Source of the DNA: an uncultured Solirubrobacteraceae bacterium
Lineage (GTDB): Bacteria > Actinomycetota > Thermoleophilia > Solirubrobacterales > Solirubrobacteraceae
DNA: 12,864 nucleotides
Assembly (NCBI GenBank): GCA_902806215.1
Contig: CADCVT010000214.1
Coordinates: 1 to 12,864, forward strand
Direction: 5' to 3'
Numbering within the stretch: position 1 is the first letter of the stretch; each line of letters starts with the position of its first letter. The translations under genes and the position numbers were made by a program. Shown here piece after piece: positions 5,774-12,119 of this stretch. The notes under the pieces were generated by a model, which saw nothing but the letters and a program-made list of their open reading frames with translations, was not told the DNA's origin and did no database searches.

Positions 5774-6513
5774 TAGAGGGCCGCTGCCAGCCGGCGGCGC
5801 GCGTCGCGGGCCACCGGGTGCTCGACCCCGAGCTCGTCGAGGATCGCCACCACCGCCTGGCGGATGTCGTCCTTGGCCCCGTCGGCGGTCGGTAGCGCTT
5901 CGATGAGCACGTCGATCGCCTTCTCGTGCTCGCCGGCGTCGAGCGCCTGCCACGCGCCCGCGAGGTCCGGCTCGCCGCGATCCTCGAGGCGGATCCGCGC
6001 GGCCAGGCCCTCGGCCTGGAAGTTGCCGGGAACGCGCTCGGCGATCTGCAGCGCCTCCTCGCGGTCGCCGCGCGCGAGCAGCATCTTCGCGAGCGGGACG
6101 GCGGCGTCGGCGCGTGCGGGCTCGAGCTCGAGGGCGCGGCGCAGCGAGGCCTCGTCGCCCGCGGACGCGAGCCGCTCGGCCTCGGTCGGGACGATCCCGT
6201 CGAAGAAGCGCTCGACCGCCGGCGGCGGCTTCGCGCCGACGAACTCGTCGACGACCTTGCCGTCCTTGAACGCCTTGACGGCCGGGATCCCCTGGATGCC
6301 GAACTGCTGCGCGGTGGCCTGGTTGGCGTCGGTGTCGAGCTTGGCGAGGACGACGTCGCCCTCGCGCGCGTCGGCCGCGCGCTCGATCAGCGGGCCGAGC
6401 TGCCGGCACGGCCCGCACCACTCGGCCCAGAAGTCGACGACCACCGGGATCTCGTGCGAGCGCTCGATGACCTCGGCCTGGAACGTCGCATCGCTGACGT
6501 CGATCACGGTCAT
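5770..6513 (-). CDS. Thioredoxin-TPR fusion protein (YbbN/CnoX-like co-chaperone)
   Basis: A 247-residue protein. Residues 1-108 are a thioredoxin domain with an intact redox motif WCGPC (C33, C36) and the cis-proline loop GIQGIPAVKAF (P77). Residues about 112-247 are helical tetratricopeptide-like repeats ending in LAAALY. This is the YbbN/CnoX architecture, a holdase that protects proteins from oxidative damage and passes them to chaperonin. E. coli YbbN has lost the full CxxC, while this copy keeps it, so thiol reductase activity is expected. The frame is open to 6615, but MTVIDVSDATF at 6513 is the natural thioredoxin start. It has TACCAT (6525-6520) 6 bases before the ATG and no Shine-Dalgarno, again suggesting a leaderless message. 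It is divergent from the hydrolase at 6590, with 76 bases between. Confidence 0.92.
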   Translation of the reverse strand: MTVIDVSDATFQAEVIERSHEIPVVVDFWAEWCGPCRQLGPLIERAADAREGDVVLAKLDTDANQATAQQFGIQGIPAVKAFKDGKVVDEFVGAKPPPAVERFFDGIVPTEAERLASAGDEASLRRALELEPARADAAVPLAKMLLARGDREEALQIAERVPGNFQAEGLAARIRLEDRGEPDLAGAWQALDAGEHEKAIDVLIEALPTADGAKDDIRQAVVAILDELGVEHPVARDARRRLAAALY

Positions 6514-6589
6514 GCGTCGATGGTAGAGAGGCCCCCCGGTCGCTCGGGCGCGATGCTCGTCGTGATCGCGTCCGGGTAGGTTCCCGTCC
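6514..6589. promoter_or_regulatory. Divergent leaderless-type promoters for the thioredoxin and hydrolase genes
   Basis: On the minus strand TACCAT (6525-6520) lies 6 bases before ATG6513. On the plus strand TAGGTT (6577-6582) lies 7 bases before GTG6590. Both match TANNNT, neither gene has a Shine-Dalgarno and neither has a recognisable -35. The two genes point away from each other across 76 bases. Confidence 0.45.
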
Positions 6590-7387
6590 GTGCTCGACCT
6601 GGCGCGCGATGACAACGGAGACGGCCCGCCGGTCGTCCTCCTGCACGGCCTGACCGCGACGCGCCGCTACGTCGTCATGGGCTCGACCGCGCTCCAGCGC
6701 GCCGGGCATCGCGTCGTCGCGTTCGACGCCCGCGGCCACGGCGAGTCCTCGGCCGCTCCGTCGCCCGAGGCCTACGAGTACACCGACCTCGTCCGGGACC
6801 TCGTCGACGTGATGGACGACGCCGGCATCGAGCGCGCCGTCCTCGCCGGCGCGAGCATGGGTGCGCACACGCTGCTGCGGTGCGCGCTCGACCATCCGGA
6901 GCGGGCCGCCGGCATGGTCGTGATCACGCCCGCGTACGAGCCCGACAACCACGAGCCGCCCGGGCGCTTCGAGCGCTGGGACGCGCTGGCCGAAGGACTG
7001 CGGACCGGAGGCGTCGAGGGGTTCGTCGAGGCCTACGGAGAGCCCGACGTGCCCGAGCAGTTCCGCGAGACCGTCCTGCGCGTGATCCGCCAGAGGCTCG
7101 GCCGCCACGACCACCCCGAGGCCGTCGCCGACGCACTGCAGGTCGTGCCGCGCTCGAGGCCCTTCGGCACCCTCGACGACCTGGCGAAGATCACCGTTCC
7201 CACCGTCGTCGTCCCGAGCCGCGACGAGGCCGACCCGGGCCACCCGCAGAGCGTGGGGGAGGCGTTCGCCGAGGCGATCCCGGGAGCCGACCTCGTCATC
7301 GAGGAGGAGGGCAAGTCCCCGATCGCCTGGCAGGGAGGCCAGCTCAGCCGAGTGATCGCCGACCTCGCGGCCCGAGCGGACTACTGA
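6590..7387 (+). CDS. Alpha/beta-fold hydrolase lacking an obvious catalytic histidine
   Basis: A 265-residue alpha/beta hydrolase starting at GTG6590 (VLDLARDDNGDGPPVVLLHG). It has the oxyanion motif LLHGLTATRR, the strand loop FDARGHGESS and the nucleophile elbow GASMGA (S89). An acidic loop PSRDEADPGHP carries D212 and D215. The usual late GHxxxxExP segment with the catalytic His is replaced by EEEGKSPIAWQGGQLSR, with no His at that place. H218 in DPGHP is the nearest candidate and lies in the acid loop. It may use another base, bind without hydrolysing, or place H218 in the site. The neighbours are the thioredoxin-TPR gene (divergent) and a thioesterase 35 bases downstream, possibly co-transcribed. 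The substrate is unknown. Confidence 0.85.
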   Translation: MLDLARDDNGDGPPVVLLHGLTATRRYVVMGSTALQRAGHRVVAFDARGHGESSAAPSPEAYEYTDLVRDLVDVMDDAGIERAVLAGASMGAHTLLRCALDHPERAAGMVVITPAYEPDNHEPPGRFERWDALAEGLRTGGVEGFVEAYGEPDVPEQFRETVLRVIRQRLGRHDHPEAVADALQVVPRSRPFGTLDDLAKITVPTVVVPSRDEADPGHPQSVGEAFAEAIPGADLVIEEEGKSPIAWQGGQLSRVIADLAARADY

Positions 7388-7422
7388 GCGATGCCGATGC
7401 CAGGCTCGTGGGCGACTGATCG

Positions 7423-8196
7423 ATGAGCGTGTTCACGCGCGATGGCGACCTGCTCATCCCGACGGGCCATGCCCGCGGGCCGTGGGACCCGGACTCGATG
7501 CACGGCGGAGCTCCGGCGGCAGTCGCGGCGCGGGCGATCGAGCAGGCGTCCCCGGACATGCGGATCGTGCGGCTGACGGTGGAGTTCATCGGTGCCGTCC
7601 CGATGCTCCCGCTCAGCGTCGAGGCACGAGTGGTGAAGCCCGGCAAGCGCTTCCAGATCGCCGAGGCGACGATCCACGCCGACGGCCGCGAGGTCGCCTG
7701 GGCGCGCGCGAACCTCCTGCGCACCGAGGACACGCAGGGCGTCCCTCGCCCGGACCGCGCGCCGCTCGGCCCGGCGCCCGACACCATCGAGCGCCACCGC
7801 TACAAGCCCGGAGACGTCGAGGAGTTCGGCATCACCGCCATGGACCTGCGGTTCGTCGAGAGCTCGTTCGCCGAGCGCGGCCCGGCGAAGGTGTGGTTCC
7901 GGCTCGACATGCCCTTGGTGGAGGGCGAGGAGCCGAGCGCGACCCAGCTCGCGGTGGCCGCCGGCGACTTCGGCAACGGCGTGAGCAACATCCTCGACTG
8001 GAACGAGTGGCTCTTCGTCAACACCGAGCTGACGATCCACCTGGGCCGCGAGCCGCAGGGCGGGTGGGTCGGCCTCGACGCCGTGACGGTGCTCGAGGAG
8101 AACGGCTCGGGCCTCGCCGTCTCGACGCTGCACGACCAGAGCGGGCCGATCGGCCGGGCGGCCCAGGCGCTCTTCGTCACGCCGCGCGGCCGGTAG
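7423..8196 (+). CDS. Double-hotdog acyl-CoA thioesterase family protein
   Basis: A 257-residue protein made of two hotdog folds, the layout of TesB-like/4HBT_3 thioesterases that hydrolyse acyl-CoA to free acid and CoA. The first hotdog (about 1-105) holds PWDPDSMHGGAPAAVAARAI and the strand VRLTVEFIGAVP. The second (about 140-257) ends with HDQSGPIGRAAQALFVTPR, the characteristic family tail. The FGNGVSNILDW segment (residues about 185-195) is also typical of actinobacterial members. The start is ATG7423, 35 bases after the hydrolase stop. Neither a Shine-Dalgarno nor a TANNNT box is convincing, so it may be translated from the upstream message. The next gene begins 9 bases after its stop. 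The acyl-chain substrate is unknown; fatty-acid turnover would fit with the WS/DGAT gene elsewhere in the window. Confidence 0.85.
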   Translation: MSVFTRDGDLLIPTGHARGPWDPDSMHGGAPAAVAARAIEQASPDMRIVRLTVEFIGAVPMLPLSVEARVVKPGKRFQIAEATIHADGREVAWARANLLRTEDTQGVPRPDRAPLGPAPDTIERHRYKPGDVEEFGITAMDLRFVESSFAERGPAKVWFRLDMPLVEGEEPSATQLAVAAGDFGNGVSNILDWNEWLFVNTELTIHLGREPQGGWVGLDAVTVLEENGSGLAVSTLHDQSGPIGRAAQALFVTPRGR

Positions 8197-8205
8197 CCTC
8201 AAGGC
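8194..8205 (+). promoter_or_regulatory. Putative -10 element of a leaderless transcript for the gene at 8206
   Basis: TAGCCT (8194-8199) repeats exactly the hexamer found before the gene at 4979 and lies 6 bases before GTG8206. Its TAG is also the stop codon of the thioesterase gene, so the match is partly constrained by coding. No Shine-Dalgarno of note is present (AAGG only). Confidence 0.3.
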
Positions 8206-8781
8206 GTGGCCAAGGTCTTCGAGGAGATCGACGAGCATCTTCAGCGCTGGATCGCCCGGCAGCGGATGTTCTTCGTCGCGACCGCGCCCCTGTCGGGCGA
8301 CGGCTCGGTCAACGTGTCGCCCAAGGGCCCGATCGACACGCTGCGCGTCCTCGGCCCGCACGAGGTCGCCTACCTCGACCATCACGGCAGCGGCAACGAG
8401 ACCGTCGCGCACCTGCGCGAGAACGGCCGGATCGTCGTGATGCTGTGCGCGTTCGAGGGCCCGCCGAAGATCGTGCGCCTGCACGGTCGCGGCGAGGTCA
8501 TCCGACACGGCGACGCCCGTTTCGACGAGCTCATGCTCGAGTGGGGCTTCGAAGCGCTCGGCCCGGAGGCCAGCTTCCGCTCCATCATCCGCGTCGACGT
8601 CGACCGGATCTCGGATTCCTGCGGCTACGGCGTGCCGCTCATGAGCTACGAGGGCCAGCGCGAGCACTACCGCCTCAGCATCGAGAAGAAGTCGCGCGTC
8701 ATGGGCGTCGACGGCTACCGCGCGATGGCCCACAAGCGCGGCGCCGAGAGCATCGACGGCCTGCCGTCGCTGGCGGAGTGA
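8206..8781 (+). CDS. Pyridoxamine 5'-phosphate oxidase-fold protein (PPOX, FMN- or F420-binding)
   Basis: A 191-residue protein with the split-barrel PPOX fold. MFFVATAPLSGDGSVNVSPKG (21-41 overall) is the standard first strand pair. LDHHGSGNETVAHLRENGR (58-76) and IVRLHGRGEVI (89-99) form the cofactor-binding side. CGYGVPLMSYEGQR (139-152) is the signature of an actinobacterial and proteobacterial subgroup usually annotated only as 'pyridoxamine 5'-phosphate oxidase family'. Members bind FMN, F420 or haem and act as small-molecule reductases; true vitamin B6 oxidase activity is not implied. The gene starts at GTG8206, 9 bases after the thioesterase stop. Its TGA overlaps the GTG of the next small gene (GTGA, 8778-8781), so the pair is probably translated together. 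Confidence 0.87.
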   Translation: MAKVFEEIDEHLQRWIARQRMFFVATAPLSGDGSVNVSPKGPIDTLRVLGPHEVAYLDHHGSGNETVAHLRENGRIVVMLCAFEGPPKIVRLHGRGEVIRHGDARFDELMLEWGFEALGPEASFRSIIRVDVDRISDSCGYGVPLMSYEGQREHYRLSIEKKSRVMGVDGYRAMAHKRGAESIDGLPSLAE

Positions 8782-9122
8782 CCGGCGCGCTGCTGGCGGC
8801 GGTGCTCGCGGTGCCGCTGCCCGCGGCCGAGCCGCGCCCCGAGCCGGTCCGCTGCCCGCAGGGAGCCGCCGACTGCGAAGCCGTGTCCGGACGCATCGTC
8901 TTCGTCGAGCGCGTCGACCCCGACGGTGACGGCGACCTCCACGTCGTGGTCACCGCCGGGAGCATCACGGGCCCCGGCCTGACCGCGATCGACGTGCGCA
9001 AGGGGCTGCGGCCGAAGCGCGATCCGTCGATCGGCGACCGGGCGTCGGCGGCAGGTCCCGTGCAGACGGGGTCGTATGGACAACAGCAGATCCATGCCCT
9101 TCGGTTCCGCGTAGAGCGGTAA
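8778..9122 (+). CDS. Small exported protein of unknown function with an Asp-rich loop
   Basis: A 114-residue protein starting at GTG8778, overlapping the previous stop by GTGA. Residues 1-18 (TGALLAAVLAVPLPAA) look like a short signal peptide with a probable cut after PAA. The mature part has two Cys (C26, C33) that could bond, then a beta-rich domain beginning GRIVFVERVDPDGDGDLHVV. The DPDGDGD stretch (47-53) resembles a calcium-binding loop of the EF-hand, dockerin or thrombospondin-3 kind. The size and strand pattern would suit an OB-like small barrel, but this is only an impression. Codon use matches the neighbours, which supports it being real. It shares a probable operon with the PPOX gene and precedes the YihY gene by 18 bases. 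I do not recognise a function. Confidence 0.7.
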   Translation: MTGALLAAVLAVPLPAAEPRPEPVRCPQGAADCEAVSGRIVFVERVDPDGDGDLHVVVTAGSITGPGLTAIDVRKGLRPKRDPSIGDRASAAGPVQTGSYGQQQIHALRFRVER

Positions 9123-9140
9123 CGGGGAGGACAAGCCCGA

Positions 9141-9995
9141 ATGCGCTCGGCGGCACGCCGCATCTTCGACTTCTACTGGGGCCAGGGCATCGCCGACGAC
9201 GTACCGGCGCTGACCTACTACCTCGTGCTCTCGCTGGCGCCCTTCGCGCTGGGGATCGCCGCCGTCCAGGCGCTGCTGCTCAACAACCTGCTGTCGGCGA
9301 TCGAGGTCGCCGAGCAGCTCAACCGCTTCCTGCCCGAAGCCGTCCACGAGGACGTCAAGGACCTCGTCGTCGGCACGCGCAGCAACTCTCCGCTCCTGCT
9401 GCTGCTCGCCCTCGTCGCGATGCTGTGGACCACGTCGGGAGCGATCGGCGTCATCGAGCGCTGCGAGTCGCGCATGCTCGACTGCCCGCGCCACAACGTC
9501 GTGGTCGGCCGGATCCGCAACATGGTGCTCGGGGCGCTCGTCGGCCTCGCGTTCGCGGTCGCCGCGGCCAGCGCGTCGCCGATCGGCGAGCTCATCCCGC
9601 GGCTCGAGGTCCTGCCCGGCGGTCCGTCGTTCCTGTTCATCGCGATCGGCTCGATCGTCGTCTTCGCGGTCATCTACCGCTACGCGCCGCGGTCGGTCAT
9701 CGGCTGGCGCGCGTCGTTCCTCGGCGCCGTCCCGGCGGGGATCTCGCTCCAGGCCGTCCCCGCGCTCGTCGGGCTGTACTTCGACGCCGCAGCGGGCTTC
9801 GCGGCGGTGCGGATCTTCCTGCTGCTCGCGGTCCTGCTGCTCGGCCTCTACGCGATGGCGCTCATGCTGCTCGTCGGCGCCGGCCTCGCCGTCGAGGCGG
9901 AGGAGCGCTCACGCGATCGCGCGGCACGGCTCGTCCCGGCGGCCGGACGGCCGCCGAGTCCCGAGCCCAAGCCCGACGGCGTGCCGGTCGCCTAA
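9141..9995 (+). CDS. YihY/BrkB-family inner-membrane protein
   Basis: A 284-residue membrane protein with about six transmembrane segments (roughly 24-49, 84-107, 126-146, 163-180, 190-212, 220-250). Family markers include DVPALTYYLVLSLAPFALGI near the start, MLWTTSGAIGVIERC (94-108), VIYRYAPR (177-184) and WRASFLGAVPAGI (189-201). The family was once misannotated as ribonuclease BN; members are now thought to be transporters or envelope proteins of unclear substrate. The tail (251-284) is charged then Pro-rich and probably cytoplasmic. The start at ATG9141 is well supported by GGGGAGG (9124-9130), one of the few clear Shine-Dalgarno sites here. The stop overlaps the stop of the convergent zinc-ribbon gene (9992-9995). 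Confidence 0.9.
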   Translation: MRSAARRIFDFYWGQGIADDVPALTYYLVLSLAPFALGIAAVQALLLNNLLSAIEVAEQLNRFLPEAVHEDVKDLVVGTRSNSPLLLLLALVAMLWTTSGAIGVIERCESRMLDCPRHNVVVGRIRNMVLGALVGLAFAVAAASASPIGELIPRLEVLPGGPSFLFIAIGSIVVFAVIYRYAPRSVIGWRASFLGAVPAGISLQAVPALVGLYFDAAAGFAAVRIFLLLAVLLLGLYAMALMLLVGAGLAVEAEERSRDRAARLVPAAGRPPSPEPKPDGVPVA

Positions 9996-10189
9996 GCGGG
10001 CGTGGCGGACGGCGCGCTGCGGCGCTCGTCCGTCGGTGGTGTGTCGGTGGTCGCGCTGTGACGGCCCGGCAGGCGCCGCTCGGGGACCATGTCCTCGCCG
10101 CAGAGGGCGCAGGCGGTGGTGCGTTCGACGGGGAGACCGGTCAGGTGCCAGCGGGTCTCTCCGCACGCGGGGCAGCGTGTGGCATCCAT
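9992..10189 (-). CDS. Zinc-ribbon miniprotein
   Basis: A 65-residue protein beginning MDATRCPACGETRW. Two CxxC knuckles, C6/C9 and C27/C30 (CALCGEDM), are spaced as in a zinc ribbon. Residues 36-65 are Pro/Thr/Ser-rich and probably disordered. It lies 13 bases downstream of the PP2C phosphatase gene on the same strand, so it is likely the last gene of that operon. Its stop overlaps the YihY stop on the other strand. Codons end mostly in G/C, as in neighbouring genes, supporting real coding. No Shine-Dalgarno is visible. Such small ribbons often bind nucleic acid or a protein partner; a link to the phosphatase pathway is only suggested by position. Confidence 0.68.
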   Translation of the reverse strand: MDATRCPACGETRWHLTGLPVERTTACALCGEDMVPERRLPGRHSATTDTPPTDERRSAPSATPA

Positions 10190-10202
10190 GGGTGCCGGGC
10201 GA

Positions 10203-11744
10203 TTACCCGGAAACTGGCTCCGTCACGCGCGCGACGGTGATGGCGACGTCGTCGCGGGTGTCGCCCTGCTGCGACTCGACGACCGCGCGCTCGAGTCGCG
10301 CGGCGATCGCCGACGCGCTCATCCCGGCGCACCCGTGCAGCATCTCCGCGAAGCGCCGGTCGCCAAGCAGGCCGGTCCGCGTGCGCGCCTCGGTGATCCC
10401 GTCGGTGTAGAGGACGACGGCGTCGCCCGGCTCGAGGGCGGTCGTGACCTCCGGGTTGTCGGGGTCGTCGACGAAGCCGAGGATCGTCCCCGGCGCGCCG
10501 ACCTCCCGGACCTCGCCGTCGCGGCGCAGCAACAGCGGCGACGGATGCCCGGCGCAGCTCACGCGCGCCGTGAAGCCGCCGTCCGAGCGCTCCAGGCGGC
10601 ACAGCGCGACGGTGCAGTACTTCCCGCGCCGGCCGCGGCTCGCGAGCAGCGCGCGGTTGAGCGCCGAGAGGATCTCGCTCGGCCCGTGCTCGTACATCGC
10701 CGCGGTGCGCAGCGTGTGCCGCGACAGGCTCGTGAGCGCGGCGGCGCCCGCGCCCTTGCCCGTCACGTCGCCGATCATCAGCGTCAGGGCGTCGTCGGCG
10801 CCGACGATCGCGTCGTAGAAGTCCCCGCCGATCACCGCACCGTCGCCCGCGGGGCGGAACGCCGCACCGAGGTCCACGCCGCCGAACTCCGGAAGGCGGT
10901 CGGGCAGCAGGCTCTCCTGCAGCACGCGCGCGAGCGTGCTCTGGTGCTGGTAGAGCAGGGCGTTGTCGAGCGCGAGCGCCGCGCGGTGGGCGAGCTCTCC
11001 GGCGTGCTCGAGCTGCGCGTCGGTGAACGCCCGATCCGCGTTGACCGACGCCAGCGCGAGGACGCCGATCGCCCGGCCGCGGGCGACGAGCGGCACGATC
11101 ATCGCCGAGCGCGGCCGATGGTCGCCGAGCTCTGTGCGCCCGCCGAAGACGCGCGAGACCTCGCCGTGCACGATCTCTGCGCGGCGGTTGCGCACGACCC
11201 GGGCGACCGGGTCGTCCCCGGCGACGTCGACCTGGTAGCGGCGTGGCAGCCCGCGCAGCAGCCGCTCGAGCTGGACGTCGCCGGCCGCCGACGCCACGCG
11301 GCGGACCTCGGGGCCGTCGACGACGTCGACGAGGCAGATGTCGGCGAGGTGGGGGACCGAGACCTCGGCGATCGAGTCGAGCGTCGCGCGCAGGTCGAGC
11401 GACGCGTCGAGCAGGGGCGAGGCCTCGGCCAGGAACGTCGAGCGGCGCCCGGCCTCCTCCACCGCCTCGCGCCCGTCGCCCTCGTGCCGCAGCGCTGCCG
11501 CCAGTGCGACGACCGCCTCGGAGAACCCGCGGACCACGACTGCGCCGGGGTGGTCGCGCCGCAGCTCGGCGTCGATCGCGCCGTCGTCGAAGTCGTCGGC
11601 GATGACGATCAGCCGCGTCCCGCGGGCCGACGCGAGCGCGCCGCCGGGCGTGCGCGCGGTGACGACCTCGTCCCCGGCGTCGGCGAGCGCGATGCGCAGG
11701 GTCGAACGGGCGACCGTGGGGGCGCCGGCGATGAGGACGCGCAT
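10203..11744 (-). CDS. PP2C/SpoIIE-type serine phosphatase with N-terminal receiver-like and GAF domains
   Basis: A 513-residue sensor phosphatase. Residues 1-88 look like a shortened response-regulator receiver fold (MRVLIAGAPTVARSTLRIAL, LIVIADDF), but the acidic pair after strand 1 is missing. Residues about 108-265 are a GAF domain that would bind a small signal. Residues about 285-510 are a PP2C-like SpoIIE/RsbU phosphatase with its metal sites: GGDFYD (D308), GDVTGKG (D326), YTDGITEA (D448) and TRDDVA (D498, D499). Such enzymes dephosphorylate STAS anti-anti-sigma proteins, freeing them to capture the anti-sigma kinase. A STAS gene lies 10 bases upstream in the same operon and its stop overlaps this gene's AGGAG Shine-Dalgarno (11752-11756), so the two are probably coupled. 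The zinc-ribbon gene follows 13 bases downstream. Confidence 0.93.
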   Translation of the reverse strand: MRVLIAGAPTVARSTLRIALADAGDEVVTARTPGGALASARGTRLIVIADDFDDGAIDAELRRDHPGAVVVRGFSEAVVALAAALRHEGDGREAVEEAGRRSTFLAEASPLLDASLDLRATLDSIAEVSVPHLADICLVDVVDGPEVRRVASAAGDVQLERLLRGLPRRYQVDVAGDDPVARVVRNRRAEIVHGEVSRVFGGRTELGDHRPRSAMIVPLVARGRAIGVLALASVNADRAFTDAQLEHAGELAHRAALALDNALLYQHQSTLARVLQESLLPDRLPEFGGVDLGAAFRPAGDGAVIGGDFYDAIVGADDALTLMIGDVTGKGAGAAALTSLSRHTLRTAAMYEHGPSEILSALNRALLASRGRRGKYCTVALCRLERSDGGFTARVSCAGHPSPLLLRRDGEVREVGAPGTILGFVDDPDNPEVTTALEPGDAVVLYTDGITEARTRTGLLGDRRFAEMLHGCAGMSASAIAARLERAVVESQQGDTRDDVAITVARVTEPVSG

Positions 11745-11754
11745 CCCGGCGCTC

Positions 11755-12069
11755 CTACTCGACGATCGCGCTCGTGAAGCGCGAGGCGACCTGCGTGAGC
11801 TCGATCACTCGGGCGGCCTCGCCGCTGCCGGGGATCACGACGAGACGGTGGCCGTTCGAGCGGGCGCGGACGTCGGCGTCGAGGAGGATCTGCAGGCCCG
11901 TCGAGTCGAAGAACTCGACGCCGCCGAGGTCGAGCGTGATCGCATCGGCACGGTCCTCGGCGCGCATGAGCGTCCGCTCGAGCTGGTGGCCGGTGGTCAG
12001 GTCGACCTCGCCGCCCACGACGATGCGCACACCGCCGTCCTCTTCCGTGAGTCTGATGTCGATCGCCAT
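11755..12069 (-). CDS. STAS-domain anti-anti-sigma factor (SpoIIAA/RsbV-like)
   Basis: A 104-residue single STAS domain. It has the phospho-acceptor loop FFDSTGLQIL, with S56 matching S58 of B. subtilis SpoIIAA, and the strand GGEVDLTTGHQLERTL earlier in the domain. Unphosphorylated, such a protein binds the anti-sigma kinase and releases the sigma factor. The kinase phosphorylates the Ser, and a PP2C phosphatase reverses it. Both partners are at hand: the kinase gene is divergent at 12120 and the phosphatase is directly downstream. ATG12069 gives the normal domain start. The frame stays open upstream, but that portion is an antisense shadow of the kinase gene. No clear Shine-Dalgarno or TANNNT box was found for it. 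Confidence 0.93.
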   Translation of the reverse strand: MAIDIRLTEEDGGVRIVVGGEVDLTTGHQLERTLMRAEDRADAITLDLGGVEFFDSTGLQILLDADVRARSNGHRLVVIPGSGEAARVIELTQVASRFTSAIVE

Positions 12070-12080
12070 GTGGTTCGTGT

Positions 12081-12093
12081 GCGGACAGTCCGC
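12081..12093. promoter_or_regulatory. Inverted repeat in the divergent STAS/anti-sigma intergenic region
   Basis: GCGGAC-A-GTCCGC is a perfect 6+1+6 inverted repeat in the 50-base gap between the divergent start codons at 12069 and 12120. It could be an operator able to control both genes together. By chance alone a 12-base GC-rich palindrome is not impossible, and no regulator is identified. Confidence 0.35.
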
Positions 12094-12119
12094 TTCGGGG
12101 ACACTACGGAAGCAGACGC

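Noticed and set aside
4190..7243. Very long open frame on the minus strand (about 1000 codons)
   Set aside because: Its translation is Arg/Asp/Glu/Ala-rich and without domains. It is the antisense shadow of dinB and two hydrolase genes, and the real minus-strand gene here is the thioredoxin-TPR gene in another frame.
7482..8777. Plus-strand open frame running through the thioesterase and PPOX genes into the small exported protein
   Set aside because: Only the part from GTG8778 has protein-like composition and a signal peptide. The upstream part is Arg/Pro-rich out-of-frame shadow.
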